Part shown: positions 20,601 through 30,075 of the stretch, one piece after another | Position numbering within the stretch: the first letter of the stretch is position 1 | Layout of the letters: every line of letters begins with the position of its first letter | Assembly: GCA_010909725.1 (NCBI GenBank) | Contig: JAACMV010000023.1 | Coordinates: forward strand, 868,001 to 932,000 | Direction of reading: 5' to 3' | DNA length: 64,000 bases | Origin: Picochlorum sp. 'celeri' | Taxonomy: Eukaryota; Chlorophyta; Trebouxiophyceae | Made by a program: the position numbers and the translations under genes | The notes under the pieces: model-generated | Databases searched by the model: none | Seen by the model: only the letters and a program-made list of their open reading frames with translations | Told to the model about the DNA's origin: nothing

Positions 20601-21010
20601 GTATAGAAACTTGTGTAGGAATGCTACACGAGCATGTTTTTTTTCCAAAACGAACTAAATTTACAATCAAAATAACCGTCATTACGGTAGAAAAAAAAAA
20701 GAACACCTTTTGAAAAAGATACACGCCCACTTGCAACAATCTCAGACTGCTCCTTGCTTGGTCAGCAAATTTGAACTCTGGGTTCCTTTTCTCTCAACAG
20801 AACCCCTGGCCCAGCTCCCATGAGCCAAAATCTTGAAAATTAACATAGAGGATATCCTCATGGTTCATGTCACATTCAATAGAAGGAAAAGGCTCGTGCC
20901 AGTCTTCAGACGGGATGGCAAATTCATCATGAAGGGAAAACTCAAGTGTTCTTTGGACTTCGTCCACCCGTTCGGGAGAAACATCTTCCATGCTCTCAGG
21001 GACACTTGGT
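20364..21010. repeat. Segmental duplication, right copy, block 1
   Basis: Counterpart of 15764-16400: pseudogene of the giant protein's 3' end, poly-A-rich flank, and the A-like 3' end of gene C. Confidence 0.85.
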
Positions 21011-22025
21011 AAATCCCTGAATACTTCATTGGTAGCCAAGACATCTTGTAGGACGACTTTGGCAACCTTGTCTGGTCTGACAGCGTCCAACAAGCTTTCA
21101 CAGCTTGTCGGTGCCTTTGCCTTGTGTTTCTCATGCTGCTCCTTGGCATTTTTGATAATGGCAGCTTTGAGGCAATCCAGGGTTTCCTGAGACTCATATA
21201 GCCTACCATGTCGAGGTGTCTCGAACGTTTTGTAGGAAAAATCTTTATTTTTTATGATTGGCCACTTGCTGGAAGCATTTCTCAGCAGCGTATTCACTCG
21301 TCTTCTGACTGTTGTTATAGCGAATTTCCTCAGCCTATCGGCACAATTCAATACAGTGGCGTCGTGTTCCTGATTACTTTCCAGCCACCGTTCCACCAAT
21401 ACACGATATCCGTCTTGCACTGCTTTGATACATCTGTCTTGTTCGATGGAAGGGCATTTGAATTTGACAAACAACACTGAAAACATCTTCATGTCATTGA
21501 ATTTTTTTGGAACCACCTGGAGCCCACATGGAAAGTCTTTGTCCCCGAGGAGCTCCTCATCATATACCCACAAGTCACCATCACCAGCTCTTGTGGACTC
21601 TCCTGCATTGGCTCTGTTGTCTCCATGATTCAATTCCTCTCCCTCATCTCTGTTCACTGGTGTGAAAGGAAGAGAGGTACAGAGATCAATAATTATTTCA
21701 TCGGGGGTTGGTAATGGTGTACTCATCATTGGGCGGTCAAGGTAACCATGTGGGGTACCCATCATTGGGTGACCTAGACAACCATCAGGGGTACCCATCA
21801 AATCGGACTGGTGGGTTGTAAATACGGTTCCACGTGTCCGCTTGCGGTCACTCTGGCCTGCGAGGGCACCCTGCAACATTCTTTTTCCCTGCACGATCAA
21901 ATATAATTATTGATATCAAAAAGAGTGAATCTGTGAAAGAAAAACCCTCTTCTACCGCGAGGATGAAACAGAACAGCAAACGGCAGCAACCCATCTTCCA
22001 GTTCTTCTAACCAAGTACGTACCAT
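20794..22025 (-). CDS. Gene C: B-like body joined to an A-like C-terminus, unknown function
   Basis: Main exon 21888..20794 begins GKRMLQGALAGQSDRKRTR after the acceptor GATCGTGCAG. The ATG at 22025..22023 abuts a GTACGTAC donor as in gene B (134-nt intron), giving 365 residues. A short Thr/Pro region with repeats of GTPDGCLGHPMM / GTPHGYLDRPMM is followed by the B-type domain (LWVYDEELLGDKDFPC, FNDMKMFSVLFVKFKCP, YESQETLDCLKAAIIKNAKE, SCESLLDAVRPDKVA). From VLATNEV onward the sequence instead resembles the acidic C-terminus of gene A. So C is either the fused product of a B-A deletion or the ancestral form that was split in the left copy. No known domain. Confidence 0.68.
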
Positions 22026-22159
22026 GAGATCAACGATTCTCTTTCTGTATCACTTGCGTTATTATTATAGAGGAGGAGTGTAATATTGAATGATCTAGTT
22101 TGAATTCAAATGGCACAAGTCGCCCACATGACGATGCTATAGTGTAACGGACGTGATGT

Positions 22160-22252
22160 AAATCTCAGGGATCACCGTATACCCAGATAGATCACATATC
22201 TGGGTGGCACCCAATCCTCGCCTCTGACCTCGCTACAGCAAACCTGAGATTT
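22160..22252. other. Nested hairpin structure upstream of gene C
   Basis: Outer perfect 10-bp stem AAATCTCAGG (22160-22169) / CCTGAGATTT (22243-22252) encloses an inner perfect 9-bp hairpin ACCCAGATA (22181-22189) / TATCTGGGT (22197-22205). It occupies the same place relative to gene C as the hairpin cluster upstream of gene B, with different sequence. Confidence 0.7.
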
Positions 22253-22257
22253 CCAGC

Positions 22258-22690
22258 CTTGCCATCATTACCCACATCGATCATATGATTTGTATCCAAA
22301 ATCACCTCTACCATACGTACAGAGTATTTTAAGGGCACCACAATGCGCTGTGGCTGCTTGAATCGCCCCGAAGCCACCGTGGGATGGCGAGCTGGGATCA
22401 CTTCCCGTACTTCCGTTTCCTCTCGGATTCGACATATATACACCCATGGGCTCTCTTGATGACATATATATCATCAATAAATATATTCAAGTCATTGTTG
22501 AGGGCGCACATGCCCAATGTTGAGACCTTGCCGTGTGGACCAGCAGGAGGCCTCTCCACAAGGCCTGTTTTGGCGCTTTCAGGCTTTTCGGAAACGGCTG
22601 CAGCATGCTGGCAGTATCCCGGTATTCGCTTCGAGGCCCTCTTTTGGTTTTGACCACCCCACCCCCTGAAGTGGCACTTTTTACGCTCCT
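22258..22690. repeat. Segmental duplication, right copy, block 3 (putative hidden exons, minus strand)
   Basis: Counterpart of 19655-20105. Here the minus-strand frame from ATG 22718 reads MQKSSAQSGEERKKCHF.. and could run to a weak donor, then join the VREVIPARHPTVA block; that block ends at GAT|GTGGGTAA. The exon chain into gene C is less certain than in the left copy. Confidence 0.5.
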
Positions 22691-23037
22691 CGCCCGATTG
22701 CGCTGAGGATTTTTGCATTCTTTCTACATCCTAGTAGTCCATGGTGATGTAAAAATGAAGAATGCGACGAATATAGCAGACGCACGGTCTGCTGCTGCTC
22801 CAGCTGCTGCTGGGCCCTGTCGAATACTCGCTAGTATCGATCGATCGACTTTCAAGGTCGAGCCTTGGCGGTGACCGATGAACAACAACAATCGGGACGG
22901 ACATTTCAAATTCAGTTGGAATCGTGTATCGCCCCATCCGCACACGGATAGTATTGAATAAAATACGTTAATGATTGTATTCGACCTTATGTGTTGATTC
23001 GATTTGTGTGGGAAAGACAGCCCGCTCATTGACGCGA

Positions 23038-26000
23038 ATGGTCGACCTCACCCGTGCTGGCGGTTCACACCGCGAGGAAAGTGCACAACACGGGGGAACA
23101 GGGCAGTTGGGGGCTGAAGGGAGGCATTTGGTGGCGCCAACAACTAGTCCAAGTGAAGTTGGCGAATCGTTAGCAACATGTGGACACTCGCGGGACGTGG
23201 CGACCCCTGGAGGCCTCTCGGGTTTACAGGATGATGAAGAGAGGGAATTAATATTTCTAATCGTGCACGCGCTGCAGAATACAGAGTTGAAGGATGTCGC
23301 GGAGCTCTTGTCACAGAGAGCGCTCGAGCGGGGGTTGTTGCCCTGTAGAACCGACTACAATGGGCATCAGCGGCAGGCCCGTAGTTATGGCGATGTAGTT
23401 GAAAGATTTAATCACGTACCTCAAACGTATTTGTTGGACGCTCTGAGGTCCCTTCGGCGGGAGAGGGCGTTGTTGGAAAACCAAAGTGTCCAGGAAGAGG
23501 GGCCTGGTGTGGTTGATTTGGTTCGTGTAGAGGCGGAGAAGAATGATGCAAGGAATGTGTCCTCGGCTCATGTAAGTATCCCTTCGAGCATTTTGGATCG
23601 GATGGTGTTGGGAAAGGATAATGTATTGTATAAAAGAGAGTTGGACAGAAAACCTGGTGCCTGGCTACATGCGATGCCAAGTATGCATCACGGCTTGAAA
23701 GGAGAAAATATTCTAATGTACGACGAGCTCCGCCGGTGTGGTTTGATGAGAGAGATGCGTGATGGAACAGGGGTTGGATTAGAAAAGCGGCAGATGTGGA
23801 ATCATCAGTTTACAGTTCGTGGCCATTCCATGGCTGCATACTGTGTTATTTATGATAGAACAGGGGACTTGATCATAACTGGATCTGATGATCGCTTAGT
23901 GAAGATTTGGTCGGCGAGGACTGGCTTACTGCTTCGATGTTGTCGAGGACATTTGCATGAAGTGAGTGATTTGGCTGTGAGCCATGATAATAAAGTGCTT
24001 GCTAGTGCCTCTGTGGATGGTTCCATCCGTCTCTGGAATATAGATCGCAATGCAAACTTTAGTGAAGATTTTGGAAGGCTTGTAGGAGTTTTGGAAGGCC
24101 ACACATCATTGGTCTCTTCCCTGAACTTTTCTCCAGTGAGGGATTTTGAGTTGCTATCTTCAAGTTTTGATGGAACTTGTCGCATTTGGGATATTCGGGA
24201 CGGTTCGTTTGTGAGTATGGAATGGAATTGGAGAAGAAAAGGTACAAATGTACCTGTAAGTATGAATTTGAGACAGCGAGAAAATCCGGTTGAAAGGGGA
24301 CTCAGACCACGGGCACGCAATCATGCACAAGAGGAAGAGGAGGAAGCAGAGGCATCCGAGATCCAGGAAGAAGGAGAAGAGGATGATACGAAAGTCAGTA
24401 TAGCCATGTTTTCTGGTGATGGAAATCACATTATTGCTGGAGTGGCAAATTGCAATATGTGCTTGTGGGAATGGCATCCTGATGGGCAGGATGGAGACGG
24501 TACTCCAGTGGCAACCAGAGTTGAGTTGTTGCGTGGGTATCACAATTCAGATGTGTACCTCGTGCAACGGAGTTATGGCGGCGACTGGATTGCTAGTGCG
24601 TCTCGGGATGGTATTGTTTGTGTCTGGAAACCAGGAAAAGGGGGGCACCATAGACGCTTGGTCCCAATTGATACATGGAAGTGTGTAGGGACATTTTCGG
24701 CACCCGAGCAGGATGAGGATGCACGTGCAAGGAGACGCAGGGCTGAGCCTCCTCGTGTGGATCAAATTGCTTGGAATTCGGATGATACTCTCATTCTGGC
24801 AAGCGTGCAGAATTATAAAGTACTAGTGTATTCCTTGCCAAAAGGTCAGGTTGTCACAGAGCTCTCTGGTGTTCACAAAGAACCAGTTCATGTGGTGTTG
24901 GCACATCCATTCGAACCAGATATTGCAATCACAGCGAGTTACTCTGGAGAAATTGTTCTGTGGAATATTTCTCGAGGTGTTCCAATAAAGATTTTCCATA
25001 GTGTCGACTCGAGGCCCGATGGAAGGAAATGGCCTGACCCAATTGCATATGTGGACGGCTATATCAGCCCAGATGGGCAGTATGCTGCTCTGACGGATGC
25101 TGCAGGACAGCTTCACGTGATTGGATTGGGCAGTCCCGATCCTTGGATATCCAGGGCGCCATATGATCAGTTTTTGTCAACTGATTATGAGGAATTACTC
25201 ACAGATGATCAGGGTATTGTGCGAAGCCTTGTGACTAATGAGCCAGCTGATGCAAGAACTGGGACAGAGTTGGTCTGTGATGCCACCGCCACCCCGTATC
25301 CTCATGGATATCAGCTTGCATATCGCAATGGGACCTTGTTATCGTCTGATGGGAGAGATGTAGCCTGGATTCAACCAGGTCAGCAACCAGGATATGTAAT
25401 GGCTGCTCCCACTCTGGCAGCTGCTCAGTGGAGAGTGTACGCGGCTGGCGGAACAGATAATGCTGCAGAGCAAGCCCTCCATAGAGCCCAGCTGCGGCTG
25501 CAAGATCACGAAAGGCAAATAGATATGTCTGAAGGAGGGCGGCCTCCACTTGCCCGAGAGAACGTCTTGGTGAACGAGCCGCGCCCTGATCGCCTCTGGG
25601 AAACAATATCTGCCTCTGATACATCAGATGATGAAAACACAGAAACCCGTAGGAATGGTGCTCGACGACCTGTTCGACAGAGTCGTCGTATTTCTGCTCG
25701 AAATTCAGATCACGAAGATGATGATATAATCGATATTACAGAATTGACAGAAGAACAACTTAGAGAGCGGCAACAACGGGAAAGAGAGCGGCGTTTGCAA
25801 CGGAGAGAAGCAGCTCGCAACAGGAGGAGACAGGGGACTCGGGTTTCCACTAGAACATCGCGGCGAAATACAACAATACCCGAAGAAGAGTTCGATAGCG
25901 AACCTGAGTCATCTGATGTATCATCTTTGGTGCCAGAGGAGGAGGACGTCCCTGGTCCATCACGGCCACAGGGCAGACGCCGGGGAAGGAAACGAGAAAG

Positions 26001-27318
26001 AGACTCTGATGAAGCCCCCCCTGCACCTGTGCCAAGGAATATGAGCCACTATCAGTGGCTTATATCTGATAAGCGGTTCTCTGCCATATATGCTCCTCAG
26101 AATGGCGACGAGGTCATTTATTTGAGGCAAGGCCACGAATCCATGTTGCAAGAGGTTGCAACAGAGATTGCCCCTCCTTGGGAATCCTTTAGAAACGGAG
26201 ACAGGATCCGACCTGCTGAGCCATGTGTTGTGAAAAGCATTCGATATTTCATTGCCAGCGATGGTACCCAAGGAACTGCAGTGACGCTAACCCTCGAATT
26301 TTCTGATCAAACCTCACCCTTGTTTGGCCAGGCATTTGACATCAACCTGTACTCGCCATTATCAGGTCTCGCCGATTGTGTTGTTCTACGCACTGTATTT
26401 GATGCAACTGTCTCACGTCAATGGAATGCAAATGAAGAATGCAAAACTGTATTTTGGGCAGATGATTCAGAAGAGTGGTGGAATGGCACCGTGTTGGAGG
26501 ACAAGTTGGGAGACTTCCACACACCAGAGGACCCCTATGCAGAGGCTGGTGAACTATGGGAGCGTTTCGGGGTCCAATGGATTCCGAATCAAAGTGGTGA
26601 TCTAGCAGAATTCTCTTTCCATTCTCCATGGGAGCTGCGATCTGAGGAGAACATGTCCAGTGGTGTGCTAGATCCCCACACAATCGACCCAGCAGTGCTG
26701 TCAAAAATGAGGGAGGCTGTCACAGCAGCATCGTCCCAGCCTGAGTGGGAGATCTTTCAAATAGCTCCTCTCGTGGATGAAGCATACATGTCCAGGAGAG
26801 GGCACTGTGAATATTACAACACATTGATACCGTTGCCCATTGGATTAGCTGACATTGCTTCCCGACTGGAGAATAGGTACTATCGACAACCATCTGCCAT
26901 CGAGCATGACATTCGTCTCCTTGCCAGAAATGCAGGGGAATTTAATGGAGACGAAAATGACATATATCGAGAAGCCAAAAAACTAGAGGCATTCCTTCTT
27001 GATGTCCTCGATGGCACAGCCGATGTGGGAGATGCCGAGGTCTATACTGGTGATGACCATCAGACACCTCCAGCCAGAGCAACACGACGCACATCCCAGC
27101 GCTCTCGATCCCAAGTTAGAATTCCACCACAGCGACGCAGAAGAACGAGACAAACCACTGTCGAACTCTCTGAATCATCATCTGAAGAAGAAGAAGACAT
27201 GAGTTTCACGTCAGAGGAAGAACCTGACGAGTCTTCATCAGACGAAGCGGAGAGCAGTGCCTCTGAAGACTCCATGCCTAGACGTACAAGAGGAACTCGA
27301 ATTCGACTACGTCGATGA
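23038..27318 (+). CDS. BRWD/PHIP-type WD40-repeat bromodomain protein
   Basis: Single-exon; first ATG of the frame is at 23038, giving 1426 residues. Order: N-terminal helical region (LIVHALQNTELKDVAELL), about eight WD40 repeats from roughly residue 270 to 690 (for example GHSMAAYCVIYDRTGDLIITGSDDR, HTSLVSSLNFSP, ASYSGEIVLWN) interrupted by an acidic insert (EEEEEAEASEIQEEGEEDD), then a basic/acidic linker. A crypto-Tudor-like domain follows (FSAIYAPQNGDEVIYLRQGHES..PPWESF), and a bromodomain-like fold near the C-terminus (YYNTLIPLPIGLADIASRLE, YYRQPSAIEHDIRLLARNAGEFN). The tail is Ser/Glu/Arg-rich. In animals this family reads methyl/acetyl histone marks and serves as a DCAF-type ubiquitin ligase receptor. 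Lack of introns over 4.3 kb is notable beside intron-bearing neighbours. Confidence 0.88.
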   Translation: MVDLTRAGGSHREESAQHGGTGQLGAEGRHLVAPTTSPSEVGESLATCGHSRDVATPGGLSGLQDDEERELIFLIVHALQNTELKDVAELLSQRALERGLLPCRTDYNGHQRQARSYGDVVERFNHVPQTYLLDALRSLRRERALLENQSVQEEGPGVVDLVRVEAEKNDARNVSSAHVSIPSSILDRMVLGKDNVLYKRELDRKPGAWLHAMPSMHHGLKGENILMYDELRRCGLMREMRDGTGVGLEKRQMWNHQFTVRGHSMAAYCVIYDRTGDLIITGSDDRLVKIWSARTGLLLRCCRGHLHEVSDLAVSHDNKVLASASVDGSIRLWNIDRNANFSEDFGRLVGVLEGHTSLVSSLNFSPVRDFELLSSSFDGTCRIWDIRDGSFVSMEWNWRRKGTNVPVSMNLRQRENPVERGLRPRARNHAQEEEEEAEASEIQEEGEEDDTKVSIAMFSGDGNHIIAGVANCNMCLWEWHPDGQDGDGTPVATRVELLRGYHNSDVYLVQRSYGGDWIASASRDGIVCVWKPGKGGHHRRLVPIDTWKCVGTFSAPEQDEDARARRRRAEPPRVDQIAWNSDDTLILASVQNYKVLVYSLPKGQVVTELSGVHKEPVHVVLAHPFEPDIAITASYSGEIVLWNISRGVPIKIFHSVDSRPDGRKWPDPIAYVDGYISPDGQYAALTDAAGQLHVIGLGSPDPWISRAPYDQFLSTDYEELLTDDQGIVRSLVTNEPADARTGTELVCDATATPYPHGYQLAYRNGTLLSSDGRDVAWIQPGQQPGYVMAAPTLAAAQWRVYAAGGTDNAAEQALHRAQLRLQDHERQIDMSEGGRPPLARENVLVNEPRPDRLWETISASDTSDDENTETRRNGARRPVRQSRRISARNSDHEDDDIIDITELTEEQLRERQQRERERRLQRREAARNRRRQGTRVSTRTSRRNTTIPEEEFDSEPESSDVSSLVPEEEDVPGPSRPQGRRRGRKRERDSDEAPPAPVPRNMSHYQWLISDKRFSAIYAPQNGDEVIYLRQGHESMLQEVATEIAPPWESFRNGDRIRPAEPCVVKSIRYFIASDGTQGTAVTLTLEFSDQTSPLFGQAFDINLYSPLSGLADCVVLRTVFDATVSRQWNANEECKTVFWADDSEEWWNGTVLEDKLGDFHTPEDPYAEAGELWERFGVQWIPNQSGDLAEFSFHSPWELRSEENMSSGVLDPHTIDPAVLSKMREAVTAASSQPEWEIFQIAPLVDEAYMSRRGHCEYYNTLIPLPIGLADIASRLENRYYRQPSAIEHDIRLLARNAGEFNGDENDIYREAKKLEAFLLDVLDGTADVGDAEVYTGDDHQTPPARATRRTSQRSRSQVRIPPQRRRRTRQTTVELSESSSEEEEDMSFTSEEEPDESSSDEAESSASEDSMPRRTRGTRIRLRR

Positions 27319-27386
27319 TGATGCATATTTATTCATTCACAACGTGTAATATTCCACCTGCTGTTGATGTCTATTGGAAATTTCCC

Positions 27387-27432
27387 AGCTATAAAGCTTT
27401 ATAGCTTAAGCTCATGAGCTTGATCAAGCTTG
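27387..27432. repeat. Three overlapping palindromes built on AAGCTT/AGCTT
   Basis: Perfect palindromes AGCTATAAAGCTTTATAGCT (27387-27406), AAGCTCATGAGCTT (27408-27421) and AGCTTGATCAAGCT (27417-27430), the last continuing into CAAGCTTG (27425-27432). They sit in the 298-bp gap between the BRWD-type stop and the TMF-type start. Confidence 0.9.
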
Positions 27433-27616
27433 GATACCCAAATCAAAAAGTAAGGCCAGATTCCAGATCTCAGCATGGAAACAACCCATTCATCCACAGC
27501 GCTCAGATCGTACTGTTTATATAAATTTCCACTATATAATGCAATGTTTTGAGCAGAATATGACTGACAAGAATTGTATGTAGAGATCAGCTCACTCGGC
27601 ACAGAAGAACAAAACC

Positions 27617-30067
27617 ATGTCAGGGTTTGGTTTTGGTGGTTTTGACATTTCTAACATCACCAATGTCACCAATATTGGAGAAACGTTACAAAAAATCAGA
27701 GAGGATGTCGAAAATACGATTGATGCGTCATTTAAAGACGACGTTGAGGAGGGACATGACCAGGGCAATGACGACGCAGAAGGTAGTTATTCTGCTTTGA
27801 CGATGCCATTTTTCTGATACAAAAATGATTTTAAAACCATATGTTGCAGGGTGGTTTGGCGGTTTTGATGGTATTGTGAAATCATTCGTTGGGGACGAGG
27901 AGGAGGAAGAACAGACTGCTACAGAGTTATCTCGGGAAGAGACGCAACAGCAGGTGGCACTGTCGCAGGCTGAAAAGCTGGATGAAACTCAATCAGTACA
28001 TAATACGCCAGATGAGCAGAAGGTTGTATCTCCAAGAGATGACGATAGAGCAGAGCCCCAGGCAGTGGCAGAACCTGTGGGTGCAGAAGAGGACGAGGCT
28101 GTTTCAGGGGCCAGGCGTGAAGAGGCGGATGGCGTTGCTGAGAAGGTGCCACAGGATCCATCTAATGCTGTAACACATTCCTCCAAGAGTTCGAAGAAGA
28201 AGAAGAAAAAGAAGAGTAAAGGGCAGGCAAAGGCAGTGGATGCATTGCCTCGGGAACCTGAGCAGCAGGCAGCATTGGCACAGACTGATGCTCCATCTGA
28301 TGCTGACGGTGATATGGCGAAGCGAGTGGCAGAGCTCGAGCGTACACTGAAGATACGAGAAGAGCAGTTGGGACGACAGGCAGAGGAGATTGCGGAAGCG
28401 AAACGAATCTCAGATAAGTTGATGAAGAAGAATGAAGAATTGGCCATGGCCAAGGCATCTCTTTCAGAAAAGGATGTGGCGGATATAGAAACGTGCGTGT
28501 GGAATATTGATTCATACTGGTTCTGTTTTTAATTATAATATATTTGGTACTGAAATGCAGGAAGTATGAGTCACAGCTAGATGACGCCAGAAAGAAGATG
28601 AAGCAATTAGGAGACCAGAAGGCAGCGTTGGAATCAAAGCTTCAGAAAGTGGTGGAATTGGAACAGAAACTTGAGGTGAAAGACACCGAGATCCGTGAAA
28701 TATTGGAGGAAGGAGAGAAGTTGAGCAAGAAGCAGTTGCATATGGAAACGACAATCAAACAGTTGAGACAGAGCCTGTCGTCTGCGAAATCAGAGAGCGA
28801 GGAACAGGCAGCTCTATTGGAATCTGAGCGTTCTCAGGCTGCTGTCCTTCGGCAAGAGATGGAATCTCTACAATCTCAATTGAATGTGTCGAAGGAAGAT
28901 CATGACACGTTCCTGGCCAATCTGAGGACGGAGCATGAGAAGACTGTGAGGGAGCTGAGAACAGAACTGATTGCTGCTGAGAGAAAGATGGAGAGTATGG
29001 AAAAGGCGGGTGCTTCGAGAAAATTACGTGATGCAGAAAGCAAGTGTGAGGCACTTCAAGAAAGTATTGAGAGTTTGCGTGAAGAAATGAGGAGACAGCG
29101 TGAAAATGCGGATGAACGGGAGGATATGCTGTCTGCTGAAATTTCACTTCTGCAGCAGCGGTGTGCTGAAGCAGAAGCTCGTCAGCAAGACTCGCAAGAT
29201 AAACTGCCGCAAGCAACAGCTCCCCTCTATGATGAAATAGAAGCACTGCGAGCGAAGCTAGAGGAGCAGGAGCAAGAATCTATTGCGGTGCAGAAAAAAC
29301 TCATGTCACAGGTGGACCAGCTGGAAAAGGAGAATGAGTCGCTGAAAACAAGACTGGAGAGTATCACCGAGAATGAGCAAGAAATTCAATCTCGTTATGA
29401 TACAATACATAGTCAACTCATGAGTGCACAGCAAGCGTCTGTCGAATCGGAGCGAATCGCATCTGTAGAGAGGGCAGCCCGGGATGAGGCTGAGCTTGCT
29501 CTTCGTGAAGCAAAATCTGAACTGTCTGCGATGGAAAACAGCGTCTCTTCCATGGAAAAGGTATACAATAAGCAAATTGAAAACATGGCTAAGAAAGAGT
29601 CATCGTTGAATGAGAAGATTCGACAACTGGAGGACCAGGTTGAAACGCTCAAGGGACAAGCAGCAACCCAGGCACCCATCTCTCCACCCAAGACGATTCC
29701 AGAGGCACTCGGTAGTGAAGAGGAGACAAGCCTCACATTGGATCTTTCTGAATATAGTTTGCAGAAGAAAATTAAAGATTTGGAATCAACGAGGGACAGG
29801 TTATCCAACGAACTCGTTCAAGCAGAACAACGTGTTGCTGAAGGCATTGCAGCCAAAACCAAACTGGATGGAGTCTCAGCAGAAGTCTCCACTCTCCGTA
29901 AAAAATTAGCCGCAGCAACAGAACTCCTTGGAGAACGCGAGGAACGAATAGAAGAATTGCGAGCAGACCTTCAGGATATCAAAGAGGGATACAAACAGCA
30001 ATTGGTCATCATGGCGGATGAGTGCACACGGCTGAACAAAAAGGTTGCAGCCATGACGTCAATGTAA
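27617..30067 (+). CDS. TMF/golgin-type coiled-coil protein (TATA-element modulatory factor homologue)
   Basis: Three exons, 27617..27782, 27850..28492 and 28561..30067, all phases consistent, give 771 residues. The N-terminus (MSGFGFGGFD.., WFGGFDGIVKSFVG) resembles the short aromatic/Gly start of golgin TMF/GC5 proteins. A low-complexity acidic/Ala part with SKKKKKKKS precedes a long coiled coil (about residue 200 to 640). The C-terminal ~110 residues match the TMF TATA-binding-type domain: LESTRDRLSNELVQAEQ.., AATELLGEREERIEELRADLQDIKEGYKQQ. Family members tether vesicles at the Golgi through Rab6. Its stop codon is 8 nt from the stop of the convergent SET gene. Confidence 0.85.
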
Positions 30068-30075
30068 CACTATGA

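Noticed and set aside
19240..22690. Duplication as a transposon
   Set aside because: No transposase, terminal inverted repeats or target-site duplication seen. Duplicated blocks keep gene order with indels, fitting unequal crossing-over.
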